The translations under genes and the position numbers were made by a program. Under the pieces are notes generated by a model, which saw only the letters and a program-made list of their open reading frames with translations, was not told the origin of the DNA and did no database searches. A stretch of DNA of 64,000 bases from Pedobacter endophyticus (GTDB lineage: Bacteria; Bacteroidota; Bacteroidia; Sphingobacteriales; Sphingobacteriaceae): NCBI RefSeq assembly GCF_015679185.1, contig NZ_CP064939.1, positions 1,116,001-1,180,000 of the forward strand, written 5' to 3'. Below, one piece after another: positions 43,142 to 52,373 of the stretch. Position 1 is the first letter of the stretch. Every line of letters begins with the position of its first letter.

Positions 43142-46100
43142 TTAAAAAGTTAGGTTAGCGCCAAAAACCAATTGTGTGGGTATAGTGTAAGCACTATTTT
43201 GCGAACCGGTACGTTCGGGTAAATTAAGTTGCTTATTGGTGATATAGCCAAGATTTTGCCCGGTAACGGTGAATACCAGATTTGATATTTTTACTTTTTT
43301 GAGTAAATCGCGTGGAATGGTATAACTTAAAGAAACTTCCCTAAAATTGAGGTAACTCGAATTTACCCAGAACATATCGCTCGGCCTGTCGAAATTCTTT
43401 GCATTCAACTGATCTGCCCAGGTGTATCGTGGTAGTGAGGCGTTCGGGTTTTGCGGTGTCCAGGTATCTTTAACTGCTTCAGTTGCATTAAACTCGCCCT
43501 GAAAACTGCCAAGCGCCCACAATTGCATAAAATCCATTTGTTTAAAGCCGATTGCAAAATCCAATCGGGCAAACAAACTTAAACCCTTCCACGAAACAGA
43601 CGTTGTAAAACCGCCCGTCCAACGTGGCAAAGTGTTCCCCAGTTTAACCATATCGCGGGTATCGATGGTATCATTCTGATCGATGTCTTTCCATCTTGCA
43701 TCGCCCAGTTGTGTAGCAATAAATGTTGGTGCCGATGCATTTGGGTTTAAATTTTTGGCAGTAATCAGGGCCTGACTGGCTACTTTTTTACCGGCCGAGG
43801 CACCATACCATACCTGCCCCGCAGCTAAATCTACTTTATTGTAGCCCGCAAGATCGGCTGCATTTCTTATTATGCCGTCCTGCACAAAGCCATATATTGC
43901 ACCGGGCTCCTGGCCTTCTTGCAAACCGCCTACCCAAATTAAACTATTGGTACGCGGGTCGTAAATTTGTTGCCCACCCTGTCTGTTGTTTTCATTTCCG
44001 TTATACGGAAGTTTAACAACCTTGTTTTTGTTCCACGATGCGTTTGCCCCAACTTCCCATTTTACGGCACCTTTTTGCAATACCTTATAACTGGCTTCTA
44101 ATTCAACGCCGGTATTTCTGAATGTTCCGTTATTGGTACGAATTTGCGAAACGCCGGATGAGGTTGGAGTTTGCACAAAGGTGAGCTTATCTGATGTTAC
44201 CCTATTGTACACCGCGGCGCTCGCTGTTAATCTGTTTTTAAAGAACCCGAAATCAAAACCACCTTCTACAGTTTTACTTATTTCGGGAGTTAATTTCGGA
44301 TTTGCTGGCGTATTTAAGAAACCAATTACGCCATTGTAAGCGGTTTGCGGGCCGTAAGCGCCCTGAAGTTCGTACAAACCAATGGCATTTGATGTTCCAA
44401 TACCTATGTTTCCGCTTTTACCGTAACTTGCTCTAACTTTTAAAAAGGATAGCCAGTTTGTGGTCGACTGCATAAAATTCTCTCTCGATGCTACCCAGCC
44501 AACAGATCCGGCAGGGAATACCCCATATTGATTATCACCGATCAATCTCGAAAAACCATCTCTCCTAACGGTAAGCTGAGCCAGGTATTTTCCGTCCCAA
44601 TCGTAATTTACATTGGCAAACTGCGACATAATGCGTTCTCGCTGATGATAGGAATCAATGCTGCGTGCACCGATACCGGCAACATCATTTACCGTTAAGC
44701 CAAGATCCTGAAAATCATCTGTAGGTGCCAGTTTACCGCTGGCGGAGAAACCTTTTGCATAAGCATCAAAATATTCTGCTCCCAGTAAGGCGTCGAAGTT
44801 GTTTTTACCAAACTGTTTTTTGTAATTAAGAACGGCATTGTAAGTTTGGTTTGTAGTACGACCGAAAGATGCAGCCGACCCTCGGTCTCTGTTCCATCCT
44901 GTTGCAGAATTGGTCAAACTCATTATGCCTGTTCTAAAATCTTTATTGAAACTTTCGTTAAATGCTTCATCGTAAAATAAAACGCCTTTAACTCTTAAGA
45001 ATAAATCTTTCGTAAAATTTATTTTAAAGGCCTGGCTCATCGTAATTTTATCTCGCTGATTGTTTACTTTAAACTTATCGATGTTAACTATCGGGTTACC
45101 ATCACTGGCATCACGCCCCAAAATCAAATCGCCATTTTCGTTGGTACCACGCATGGTTGGCGGTGCAGAAAGCATGCGGCCCCAGTAATTACTTTCGCCA
45201 TTAAAAAGCGATTCGTCTCTGTAATTGGCCCTGATAAACTGTAAACTGCTTTCTGATTTTAGCCAGCTTTTGATATTATAATCGCCATTAACGGTGAAAT
45301 TTAAACGGCGGTAAAATGTGGCCAAAGAGAGGCCGCCTTCATTAAAGTACCCTAAGTTGGCGTAATATGCCCCCTTTTCGTTTCCGCCGGTCATGCTAAC
45401 ATTATAATCTTGAGTAAGTGAAGTTTTTTTCAAGCCATAATCACCGTAGTTAAAATCCTTATAAATCAAATCGGCAAAAGTTCCGTTCGGATCATAATTA
45501 CCCGCAGCATTTGTAGGCACAGCGTCTTTCATGGTTTTCCAGCCTGGTTTGCCCAATAATTCCTGGTTCACTGAATTTAAGCGCATGGTACTCCAAATAG
45601 CCGCACTACTGTAGTTGCCATCCAATATGTTTCCTGCGGCGTCCTTATAAAGGTTTCCCGTACTTCTGGGCCCCACAGCAGATAAGGCTGTATTTGAGGT
45701 TACTGTGCCCAGCGTTCCATTTTTTATCGCTTCTACCACGCCTAACCTCGTCCACTTGATGTAATCTTCTGCATTTAAAAATTCGTAGGGAGTATTTAAA
45801 TAATTAACGCCCGTATGCGATTTTAATGTAATAGCCGAGGTACCTGCCTTGCCTCTTTTTGAAGTAATTAAAATTACCCCGTTGTTGGCCCGTGCGCCGT
45901 AAATAGCGGTTGCAGCGGCGTCTTTTAACACTTCAATGCTTTCAATTTCTTCGGAGTTAATGTCGCTGAGCGATCCTCGAACCTGACCATCCATCAAAAT
46001 CAGCGGGCTGCCGCTGCCGTCGAAATTAGTACCTCCTCTTAAAGTAACGCTTGCCGCAGAACCGGGCCGACCAGTAGCGGTAGAAACCCTTAAACCCGGA

Positions 46101-46552
46101 ATAGTTCCGGCTAAGGCCTGAGCAGGATTGGAACGAACACCGGTTTCTAAAACCTTTGTATCTAGTTTTGATACCGAACCGGTTAATTTCGATTTCTTAA
46201 TTGTGCTGTAACCCACAATCATCACTTCATCTAAATCCTTGTTATCCTGCACCAATGATACATTGATAACAGCGGCGCTTCCAACTGTAATTTCTTTGGT
46301 GGTAAACCCGGTTATCGAAACCACCAGCACGTCTCCGTTTTTGGCCGGAATTTTATAATTCCCGTTAACATCTGCCGCTACAGCAGTTTTTGTGCCTTTT
46401 AATCTGATGGTTGCACTCGGAATGCCTGTTTTCGTTCCATCAGTAATTTGACCCGATATCATACCGGTTTGTGCCATAGCTGCAAGCGTGGTTAAGCATG
46501 CGGCCAAGCTAAGTAGCAAGTACCTAGCAAATGTTTGGTAAATTTTCTTCAT
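43142..46552 (-). CDS. SusC-family TonB-dependent transporter of the sialic-acid locus
   Basis: 1136 residues. Leader LLLSLAACLTTLAAMAQ, a carboxypeptidase-like domain (MISGQITDGTKTGIPSATIR), plug pieces TLRGGTNFDGSGSPLILMDG and IEVLKDAAATAIYGARANNG, and a beta-barrel ending in FGANLTF. It is the first gene of the leftward sialic-acid operon, and the intergenic region upstream contains a palindromic candidate operator. It is the outer-membrane import pore with the SusD downstream. Confidence 0.94.
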   Translation of the reverse strand: MKKIYQTFARYLLLSLAACLTTLAAMAQTGMISGQITDGTKTGIPSATIRLKGTKTAVAADVNGNYKIPAKNGDVLVVSITGFTTKEITVGSAAVINVSLVQDNKDLDEVMIVGYSTIKKSKLTGSVSKLDTKVLETGVRSNPAQALAGTIPGLRVSTATGRPGSAASVTLRGGTNFDGSGSPLILMDGQVRGSLSDINSEEIESIEVLKDAAATAIYGARANNGVILITSKRGKAGTSAITLKSHTGVNYLNTPYEFLNAEDYIKWTRLGVVEAIKNGTLGTVTSNTALSAVGPRSTGNLYKDAAGNILDGNYSSAAIWSTMRLNSVNQELLGKPGWKTMKDAVPTNAAGNYDPNGTFADLIYKDFNYGDYGLKKTSLTQDYNVSMTGGNEKGAYYANLGYFNEGGLSLATFYRRLNFTVNGDYNIKSWLKSESSLQFIRANYRDESLFNGESNYWGRMLSAPPTMRGTNENGDLILGRDASDGNPIVNIDKFKVNNQRDKITMSQAFKINFTKDLFLRVKGVLFYDEAFNESFNKDFRTGIMSLTNSATGWNRDRGSAASFGRTTNQTYNAVLNYKKQFGKNNFDALLGAEYFDAYAKGFSASGKLAPTDDFQDLGLTVNDVAGIGARSIDSYHQRERIMSQFANVNYDWDGKYLAQLTVRRDGFSRLIGDNQYGVFPAGSVGWVASRENFMQSTTNWLSFLKVRASYGKSGNIGIGTSNAIGLYELQGAYGPQTAYNGVIGFLNTPANPKLTPEISKTVEGGFDFGFFKNRLTASAAVYNRVTSDKLTFVQTPTSSGVSQIRTNNGTFRNTGVELEASYKVLQKGAVKWEVGANASWNKNKVVKLPYNGNENNRQGGQQIYDPRTNSLIWVGGLQEGQEPGAIYGFVQDGIIRNAADLAGYNKVDLAAGQVWYGASAGKKVASQALITAKNLNPNASAPTFIATQLGDARWKDIDQNDTIDTRDMVKLGNTLPRWTGGFTTSVSWKGLSLFARLDFAIGFKQMDFMQLWALGSFQGEFNATEAVKDTWTPQNPNASLPRYTWADQLNAKNFDRPSDMFWVNSSYLNFREVSLSYTIPRDLLKKVKISNLVFTVTGQNLGYITNKQLNLPERTGSQNSAYTIPTQLVFGANLTF

Positions 46553-46570
46553 TTCAAGTTATAAGGTTAG

Positions 46571-46587
46571 ATTATGTTATACATAAT
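46571..46587. promoter_or_regulatory. Candidate operator palindrome upstream of susC
   Basis: ATTATGT-TAT-ACATAAT is a perfect 7-bp inverted repeat with a 3-bp spacer, 18 bp upstream of the susC ATG. A 12-bp direct copy, ATACATAATAAT, occurs both here (46579-46590) and at 46708-46719, overlapping the gntR start. A GntR/FadR dimer binding both could control the PUL and itself. Confidence 0.5.
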
Positions 46588-46665
46588 AATTCGAAATAAC
46601 AGATTATTTTGTTTATTTGCAAATATTTAACAATTAATTTTTAGCGCTCAATTTGGCCATAATGC

Positions 46666-46673
46666 TATATTTG
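46666..46673 (+). promoter_or_regulatory. Candidate -7 box of the gntR gene
   Basis: TATATTTG fits TAnnTTTG and lies 44 bp before the gntR ATG. No clear -33 element is seen. The ATACATAATAAT copy at 46708-46719 would lie just downstream of the expected transcript start, which suits autorepression. Confidence 0.35.
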
Positions 46674-46717
46674 CGTTACAGGCCATTTAAAAGGCGCTTT
46701 ACTTATAATACATAATA

Positions 46718-47422
46718 ATGGATTCGATACTTGATTTTAATAAAGTGGATACCAGTTCGTTGGTCGATCGTGTTGAGGATAATCTGGTTCAGTTACTGCA
46801 AGAAAAAAAACTCAAAGTTGGCGACAGCATTCCCACTGAGCTCGAACTCTGCAACATTTTGGGTGTAAGTCGCACCGTTGTTCGCGAAGCCCTGCTCCGT
46901 TTAAGGTTGATGGGTTTAATCGATTCTAAAAAAAAGAAAGGGTCTGTCATTACATCGCCCGATATATTTGGGGTTTTGAGCAAGAGCATGAACCCTCATA
47001 TTCTGGATCAGGAAACGTTAAAGGAAATTTTTGAGATCCGTTTAGTTTTAGAAATTGGAATGGCCGATTTTCTTTATCACAAAATCAGCAAGGAGGATAT
47101 AGAAGAACTAAAGGTAATTGTTGGCAATGAACCAGCCGGGGCGAGCGATTTCTTATTCAACATTGAGCATGAAATTGCGTTTCACGGAAAATTGTATGAA
47201 ATAACGGGTAATTCTACGCTGAAAAAATTCCAAAACCTGCTTCTGCCAATTTTTGATTACGTAAACAACAGCGGTCTTTTAAAAAAGAATGCCAAGCTTC
47301 ATAAGTTCGTTTCGCACAAGGGTTTGGTTGATATTTTAGAAAACGGTTCTCCCGAAATTTTTCGCAATGCGATGAGAAACCACCTTGAAAATCATTTTGC
47401 ACGGCTTTTTTCGGAAGACTAA
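46718..47422 (+). CDS. FadR-type GntR regulator of the sialic-acid locus
   Basis: 234 residues. The N-terminal winged helix (VEDNLVQLLQEKKLKVGDSI, PTELELCNILGVSRTVVREA, LLRLRLMGLIDSKKKKGSVI) is followed by an FCD-type ligand domain (EIFEIRLVLEIGMADFLYHK, then EHEIAFHGKLYEITGN and FRNAMRNHLENHFARLF). His residues typical of metal-binding FCD domains are present. It is divergent from susC, with shared repeats between the two genes. By analogy with NanR it probably responds to sialic acid or ManNAc-type ligands. The target is inferred from context. Confidence 0.88.
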   Translation: MDSILDFNKVDTSSLVDRVEDNLVQLLQEKKLKVGDSIPTELELCNILGVSRTVVREALLRLRLMGLIDSKKKKGSVITSPDIFGVLSKSMNPHILDQETLKEIFEIRLVLEIGMADFLYHKISKEDIEELKVIVGNEPAGASDFLFNIEHEIAFHGKLYEITGNSTLKKFQNLLLPIFDYVNNSGLLKKNAKLHKFVSHKGLVDILENGSPEIFRNAMRNHLENHFARLFSED

Positions 47423-47528
47423 CGCATTTCTTCAGGGCAGACCAAATTTTGAAAGTATTTTGAGGCAGTTTAACGATGGTTCATCGCCTTAGCAACCTTG
47501 AAATTTTTTACAGGGGTAAACAACTGCC

Positions 47529-48353
47529 TTATTTTTCGGCAGTATCAGGGCCGTTGGATTTGTACACCCGCACCCAATCTACGGCCATTGTAAACGGCAA
47601 ATCGAGCTTATCGATTGCTCCCGGCCAGCCGGCTCCGCCCGATTGATTTAAAATTAAATAAAACGGCTGATCGAATGGCCATTGCCTGGAACCGCCGGGC
47701 GCATCTCGCCGATAGGTATATTCATGAACGCCGTTAACGTGGAAAGTTATCGAATCGGGCGCCCAGATGATACTGTAAATATTGTATTTATTTTCTTTGT
47801 AACTGGCTTGATGTGTTGCCGAACTTCCGCCTTCGGCATCCGTAACCATTCCGTTGTGTATCGTTTGATGAACAACTTTCTCATGGTTAACATGCTCCAT
47901 AATATCAATTTCGCCGCTAGCAGGCCAATTGCCATACAAAGGCTTTTCGGGCATCATCCAAATGGCCGGCCACGATCCTTTGCCTGAATTAAACTTCGCC
48001 CTTACTTCTACTTTTCCGTAGGTTAAATTAAATTTTTCAGCGGTTTGTATGCCACCCGAATGGTAGGGAACTTTATCGCCATCAATCGCCCGATCGTCCA
48101 TTCGAAGGATTAGATTTCCGCTTTTTTGAAAAACATATTCCGCAGAAGGCGTTAAAAACTTTGCCCATGCCGGATTGCCCCTGGGCGAATAAGACCATTT
48201 ATTTTCGTCAAATTTACCGGCGGCACTAAAATCATCAGAGAAAATCAGTTTCCAGCTTTTGTTTTTTGAAGTGGTTGTTTGAACCTGTTTTGCAGGCTGA
48301 GCAGTGAGACTGATTGGAATAAATAGCATCAGCCAGATAAATAGGGATTTCAT
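47529..48353 (-). CDS. GH16-family exported glycosidase
   Basis: 274 residues from ATG 48353 (MKSLFIWLMLFIPISLTAQ, a clear leader). The frame is open 20 codons more but without leader features. The catalytic motif is GEIDIMEHVN (E-x-D-x-x-E), preceded by WPAIWMMPEKPLYGNWPASG. The end contains FILNQSGGAGW-like text (YLILNQSGGAGWPG) and VDWVRVYKSN, typical of GH16 laminarinase-like enzymes. It cleaves beta-1,3 or mixed beta-glucans in general; the exact substrate is unknown. It does not belong to sialic-acid chemistry and converges with gntR. Confidence 0.88.
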   Translation of the reverse strand: MKSLFIWLMLFIPISLTAQPAKQVQTTTSKNKSWKLIFSDDFSAAGKFDENKWSYSPRGNPAWAKFLTPSAEYVFQKSGNLILRMDDRAIDGDKVPYHSGGIQTAEKFNLTYGKVEVRAKFNSGKGSWPAIWMMPEKPLYGNWPASGEIDIMEHVNHEKVVHQTIHNGMVTDAEGGSSATHQASYKENKYNIYSIIWAPDSITFHVNGVHEYTYRRDAPGGSRQWPFDQPFYLILNQSGGAGWPGAIDKLDLPFTMAVDWVRVYKSNGPDTAEK

Positions 48354-48422
48354 ATTATTTTTTAAGTGTATTTTGTTGTAAATAAAGCGCCTAAGAGTAA
48401 ATAACTTATGCAAATTATGGGT

Positions 48423-49139
48423 TTAAAGGGTTTTGATAAACTCAGGCGTTAACACTTTATTGAAGACCACAATTGAAGCAATAGCGCCATTGAAGCTGTT
48501 AACTGGGGCTCCGATATATTTCAATGGGAAAAAGAGCGTTTGCACCGTGGCCATTTTATCTTTGGTGTTTTTAAACGTTTGCATAGTTCCTTCAAGACGT
48601 TCTACAAAAACCCCGTTTACGTAAAGCGACGTACCTTTGTTATCGCCGCTAATGGCAATTTTTGTCCATACGTTTTCGGGCACACTGTAGTTAAAATTAA
48701 AATCGTAACCGTCTCTTGAAAAACCAAGCTCACCCGTGTTTAATTGCTTAAGCTTTACTACAGATTTTGAAGATGAGAAGAGTACAGCATCGGCCGGATT
48801 ATTGGTTGAGGGGTTCACCTCGAAAAAAACAGTATAATCATAACCAATTTCGTTAACAGGCGTTTCTATGTAGCTGTTACCGCCCTTAAACCTAATGGCT
48901 TTTTTGATCTTTTTTAACGATTGTGTATTGGTGTAGTTGAGCGGTTGCTGATTATTGCCACTTCTATCTTTAAAGCCAGTCTTCGAAGGAACATAGTTGA
49001 TAACTACATCGTTTACACTCTTTTGTTTGCCCCGAAGGTTGAGACAAGCTCCTTCGCCACTTTTGCTGCTCAGTAATTGAAATTGTTGATATTGAAGGTT
49101 AACCTGATGCGATGCATTCTTCGGAGGAGGGATTGCAGG
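48423..49139 (-). pseudogene. Orphan LamG/concanavalin-like tail of a lost glycosidase
   Basis: The frame is open from the stop at 48423 up to 49139 with no suitable start near its upstream end; the only ATG-begun frame starts at 48818. The text NYVPSKTGFKDRSGNNQQPL, KAIRFKGGNSYIETPVNEIG, then NPADAVLFSSSKSVVKLKQL and TKIAISGDNKGTSLYVNGVF is a LamG-type domain with its preceding linker, as found at the C-terminus of Bacteroidota GH20 hexosaminidases. The catalytic part is gone. This is a 5'-truncated gene left beside the GH16 gene. Confidence 0.7.
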
Positions 49140-49345
49140 CTATTTTCGTTTTTGCTACTGCCTTCCGAGAGTTTCCAAACCAAAATGAGGCGTAAAGAGG
49201 AATCGACCTTTAAAAGACACCTGACATTTCACCTTTTAAAGGTCTTGTTAATATTAATTTAACATAACAGCTATTTTTTATTGATACCTTCGCCATGCAT
49301 TTTAAAATGATCTGATTAGCGCCACTCGTTAGATATTTAAAAACA

Positions 49346-50779
49346 ATGAAATTTAAAAACATCCTTATCTATTCAGGATTTATTGGAGTCCTGTCCCTGT
49401 CTGCCTGTTCAAAAAAAACAGCAGTTGAAGAAGAAACTCCAGTGACCCCACCAAAAGCGGCAACTGCGTACGCCATTACCGAAACATTCGAATCTGGAAC
49501 CAAAGCGAGCTATGCATTAGATAGTGTACAGCTATTGACCGGTAAATGGGCATTGAGCGACGCCCTTTTAGGCAACCTTGCCGCGGATGCTAAGAATGGC
49601 GCAAAGTCTGTAAGGCTGAGAACAGGCTACCTTTCTATGAATTTTGATATTACAGGAACCAAAATGATTTATGTATCGCACGCCAAATACGGCACAGATG
49701 CCAATTCAACTTGGCAGCTACTGGCTTCAACAGATGGTGGAAAGAGTTATGCTCAGCTTGGGACAGATATTAACGAAACCAGTACCATACTCGTAACAGA
49801 TTCATTTAAAGTGAGTACTACCGGAAAAATCCGCTTTCAGATTAAAAAAGCAGGTACCACCAGAATCAATATCGATGATATTAGCTTTAAAGGTACAGGT
49901 GATCCAGGTATAACGGTAGGTGCGCCAAATACTGATCCAACAGACAATGGCAATACCGGAACTGCTGCACCGGGAAGAGGTACCCCTGAAGCCGGTGCAG
50001 ATGCACCCCCAGCAGGCGGCGACAATTCCAACCTATTATTTGGCAATCCTTCAGGTGCCCAGGCCACTATTGTTTCAGCAGAAAATTACTTCATTGATCA
50101 AAAATACTATGTAGAGAGCTATAGTGTGACACGCGGCATACCAAATTGGGTAAGCTGGCATTTGGACCCAAACAATTTCAATGGGGCCGTAACCAGAAAA
50201 GACGATTTCGCTTCTTTCACGGGCCTGCCGGCGAATTGGTATCAGGTACAAAGCAATAGCTATTCAGGTTCCGGTTTTGAAAGAAGCCATAATTGTCCCA
50301 GTGGCGACCGGACCAGTTCGAGCAACGCCAATTCAGCGACATTTCTGATGACCAACATGATTCCCCAGGCACCAAACAACAATCAGAAAACCTGGGAATC
50401 GTTCGAAAGTTACCTCCGTGCGCAGGCATTAAACGGTTATGAGGTTTATGTAATTATGGGTAGCTACGGCACTGGCGGAATTGGTTCAGCAAGCGCATCG
50501 GTAATCAATACCATCAACAATGGGAAAGTAACCGTCCCGTCGAATGTATGGAAAGTGGCCGTACTGTTGAAAACAGGCGATAATGATTTAAGCCGCGTAA
50601 CGGCTTCAACAAGAGTAATTGCAATTAATACCCCTAATGTGAACACCATTGGTGCCAATTGGAAAAATTATATCGTAACGGTAAAAGATATTGAAAGCGC
50701 AACGGGATATAACCTGCTTTCTAATCTGCCACAAAATATTCAGGATGTAGTGGAGAAAGTTAAAGACCCTGGAAACTAA
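49346..50779 (+). CDS. Lipoprotein DNA/RNA non-specific endonuclease
   Basis: 477 residues. Lipobox LSLSACSKK (Cys near 20). Residues about 40-185 form a beta-rich domain ending IRFQIKKAGTTRINIDDISF. A Gly/Pro/Ala-rich linker follows (about 190-230). The nuclease (about 235-470) has the beta-beta-alpha-metal motif GFERSHNCPSGDRTSS with catalytic His, then FLMTNMIPQAPNNNQKTWES (Asn metal ligand). It is a variant of DRGHxxPxxDR seen in NucA-like enzymes. It should digest extracellular nucleic acid at the outer membrane. The gene stands alone, and no immunity protein was found beside it. Confidence 0.9.
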   Translation: MKFKNILIYSGFIGVLSLSACSKKTAVEEETPVTPPKAATAYAITETFESGTKASYALDSVQLLTGKWALSDALLGNLAADAKNGAKSVRLRTGYLSMNFDITGTKMIYVSHAKYGTDANSTWQLLASTDGGKSYAQLGTDINETSTILVTDSFKVSTTGKIRFQIKKAGTTRINIDDISFKGTGDPGITVGAPNTDPTDNGNTGTAAPGRGTPEAGADAPPAGGDNSNLLFGNPSGAQATIVSAENYFIDQKYYVESYSVTRGIPNWVSWHLDPNNFNGAVTRKDDFASFTGLPANWYQVQSNSYSGSGFERSHNCPSGDRTSSSNANSATFLMTNMIPQAPNNNQKTWESFESYLRAQALNGYEVYVIMGSYGTGGIGSASASVINTINNGKVTVPSNVWKVAVLLKTGDNDLSRVTASTRVIAINTPNVNTIGANWKNYIVTVKDIESATGYNLLSNLPQNIQDVVEKVKDPGN

Positions 50780-51514
50780 TTTCAACAAGATAGATACCTA
50801 AGTATAAGCCCATTCAATACCATAACAGCCGAATCCCTAAAACGGTCCTGCTGTTATCATTTTGGTAACGTAGTAGAGTGCGATTTAAAAAGTGTTAACC
50901 GTTTTATACCTGTTGTCCATTAATCAAAAGAGGTTTGGTTAACCTAAGATTCTCTACATCCGGAAACCAAAGAGCGAAACTGCGTTAACATGAGCAGAGT
51001 CTATGTGGTAATGCCTTTAACAAGTAGTTTACTTTACAGTGGCCTATAAAAAAATAAAAAACGATCCAAAGGAGTGCACTTAAAAGGAAGGCGGCAGTGG
51101 ATAAAAGGAGTATGCATTGTTCAGTTGTCTAGTTCCGATCAACGAACACGGTATCAAACAGTCCACTACATCGCTTGAAGTTAAAGGACTTTTTGCAACT
51201 GTGACTGTTGAGTTAAAGGCTACAGTGGTAAAGTAACAAGAACGGCAACATAAGTTTTATGCAACAAACCCAGCAGAATGGTTACAATGGTAAGAGTAAA
51301 TCATATATGTCGCAACAATCTGTTTGGTTTGTTGTATACGTTTCTTTCCATACTTGCTTAATAGTGCTCCTTTTCATCTGCCCTGTAGATCTGCCATGTC
51401 TGGGGGATAGCGTTCTTCCTGAAGGCTGATGTTGTTCAAAGCTATAAACGAAGGCACCCTAATTACCTCGCTCATTTTGCTACCAAAAGCCGCAAGGGAG
51501 CGATTCGTTATACC
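50780..51514. other. Stretch without a recognisable gene
   Basis: About 735 bp with stops in all frames apart from one 74-codon leftward frame (51374-51598), which overlaps a palindrome and has no family features. No RNA gene is recognised. The end of the stretch is a 30-bp palindrome. Confidence 0.3.
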
Positions 51515-51544
51515 CTGCTTTCTTATCATATGATAAGAAAGCAG
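51515..51544. repeat. 30-bp perfect palindrome upstream of a cold-shock gene
   Basis: CTGCTTTCTTATCAT (51515-51529) is followed directly by its exact reverse complement (51530-51544), with no spacer. It lies 54 bp before the start of the cold-shock gene. As RNA it would be a long hairpin with an AT-rich tip. As DNA it could be an operator or an element joint. Confidence 0.6.
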
Positions 51545-51598
51545 CATTATGAAAACTATCTTGAACCTGGTGCGTTTATGGCTTTTTACGCCAAACAA

Positions 51599-51787
51599 AT
51601 GAGATTAGGAAAGATAAAAATGGTTGATACCTCTAAAGGTATAGGATTTATAGAAGATGAGAATGAGCAGGATATTGCATTCTGCTTGGAGAATACAAAT
51701 GATAGTTTATACGCTGGTGATAAAGTCGCATTTGAAATAGTTCTTGGCGAACATGGTCTGATGGCAACGAACATTAAGCAAATTTAA
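51599..51787 (+). CDS. Cold-shock-domain protein
   Basis: 62 residues from ATG 51599 (MRLGKIKMVDTSKGIGFIED). The pattern G-K-I-x-x-V-D-T-S-K-G-I-G-F-I, then DIAFCLENTNDSLYAGDKVA and FEIVLGEHGLMATNIK, follows a CspA-type fold in which the RNP1 motif KGFGFI appears as KGIGFI and RNP2 (DVFVH) as DIAFC. The aromatic residues of RNP2 are partly missing, so RNA binding may be altered. The frame is open to 51530, but that start is inside the palindrome. It converges with a sigma factor gene across a shared terminator. Confidence 0.75.
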   Translation: MRLGKIKMVDTSKGIGFIEDENEQDIAFCLENTNDSLYAGDKVAFEIVLGEHGLMATNIKQI

Positions 51788-51801
51788 CTGTGCTACAAAA
51801 C

Positions 51802-51834
51802 AAGAGCCACTTCGTGTGGCTCTTTATACAATTT
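51802..51834. terminator. Bidirectional terminator between cold-shock and sigma genes
   Basis: AAGAGCCAC (51802-51810) and GTGGCTCTT (51816-51824) form a perfect 9-bp stem with a 5-nt loop, with A- and T-rich flanks. It can stop both converging transcripts. Confidence 0.75.
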
Positions 51835-52373
51835 TAATTCATTCTCTGTTTATACATCTTTAACATTCTAGCCAACTGCTTGCGAGCCTCATGGATTCTT
51901 GTTTTAACAGTGCCAAGGGGAATATTGAGTTGTTCAGCTATCTCATTGTATTTATATCCTTCGACATATCTAACAAATGGTATTGAGAGGTGAATCGGAA
52001 GTTTGGCCAGTGCGCCTTTTATATCCCCCAATACAAAGCTCGTTTCTGAACCGTTTTTTGTAGCACTCGTCATAAGATTTGCATATGAGATCTCATCTTC
52101 TTGGGTTACTATTGATTGAGTCTTGATGTTTTTGCGGTAATTGTTAATAAACGTATTCTTCATGATGATATACAGCCAACCCTTAAGGTTTGTTCCCTCC
52201 TCGAATTTGCCGTAAAATCTTATTGCCTTCAAAATGGTATCTTGCAACAGGTCCTTTGCATCATCGAGATCATTGGTGAATTTGATTGCATATGCTTCTA
52301 ATTCTAAAGTTTGCTCGTGAATGAGTGTCGTGAATTGGTTTGATGTCACTTTGATTTGATTTAAGGTTATCAA
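51834..52373 (-). CDS. ECF-type RNA polymerase sigma factor
   Basis: About 179 residues. Region 2 is LELEAYAIKFTNDLDDAKDL, LQDTILKAIRFYGKFEEGTN and LKGWLYIIMKNTFINNYRKN. Region 4 is GYKYNEIAEQLNIPLGTVKT, RIHEARKQLARM. The start is taken at TTG 52373 (LITLNQIKVTSNQF), where homologues of this type normally begin. The upstream ATG at 52439 would add 22 residues with no family character. No anti-sigma gene is next to it, which is common for this Bacteroidota ECF group. Confidence 0.88.
   Translation of the reverse strand: MITLNQIKVTSNQFTTLIHEQTLELEAYAIKFTNDLDDAKDLLQDTILKAIRFYGKFEEGTNLKGWLYIIMKNTFINNYRKNIKTQSIVTQEDEISYANLMTSATKNGSETSFVLGDIKGALAKLPIHLSIPFVRYVEGYKYNEIAEQLNIPLGTVKTRIHEARKQLARMLKMYKQRMN

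Noticed and set aside
51374..51598. Leftward frame of 74 codons crossing the palindrome
   Set aside because: No family features. Part of it is the antisense of the palindrome and of the cold-shock leader.
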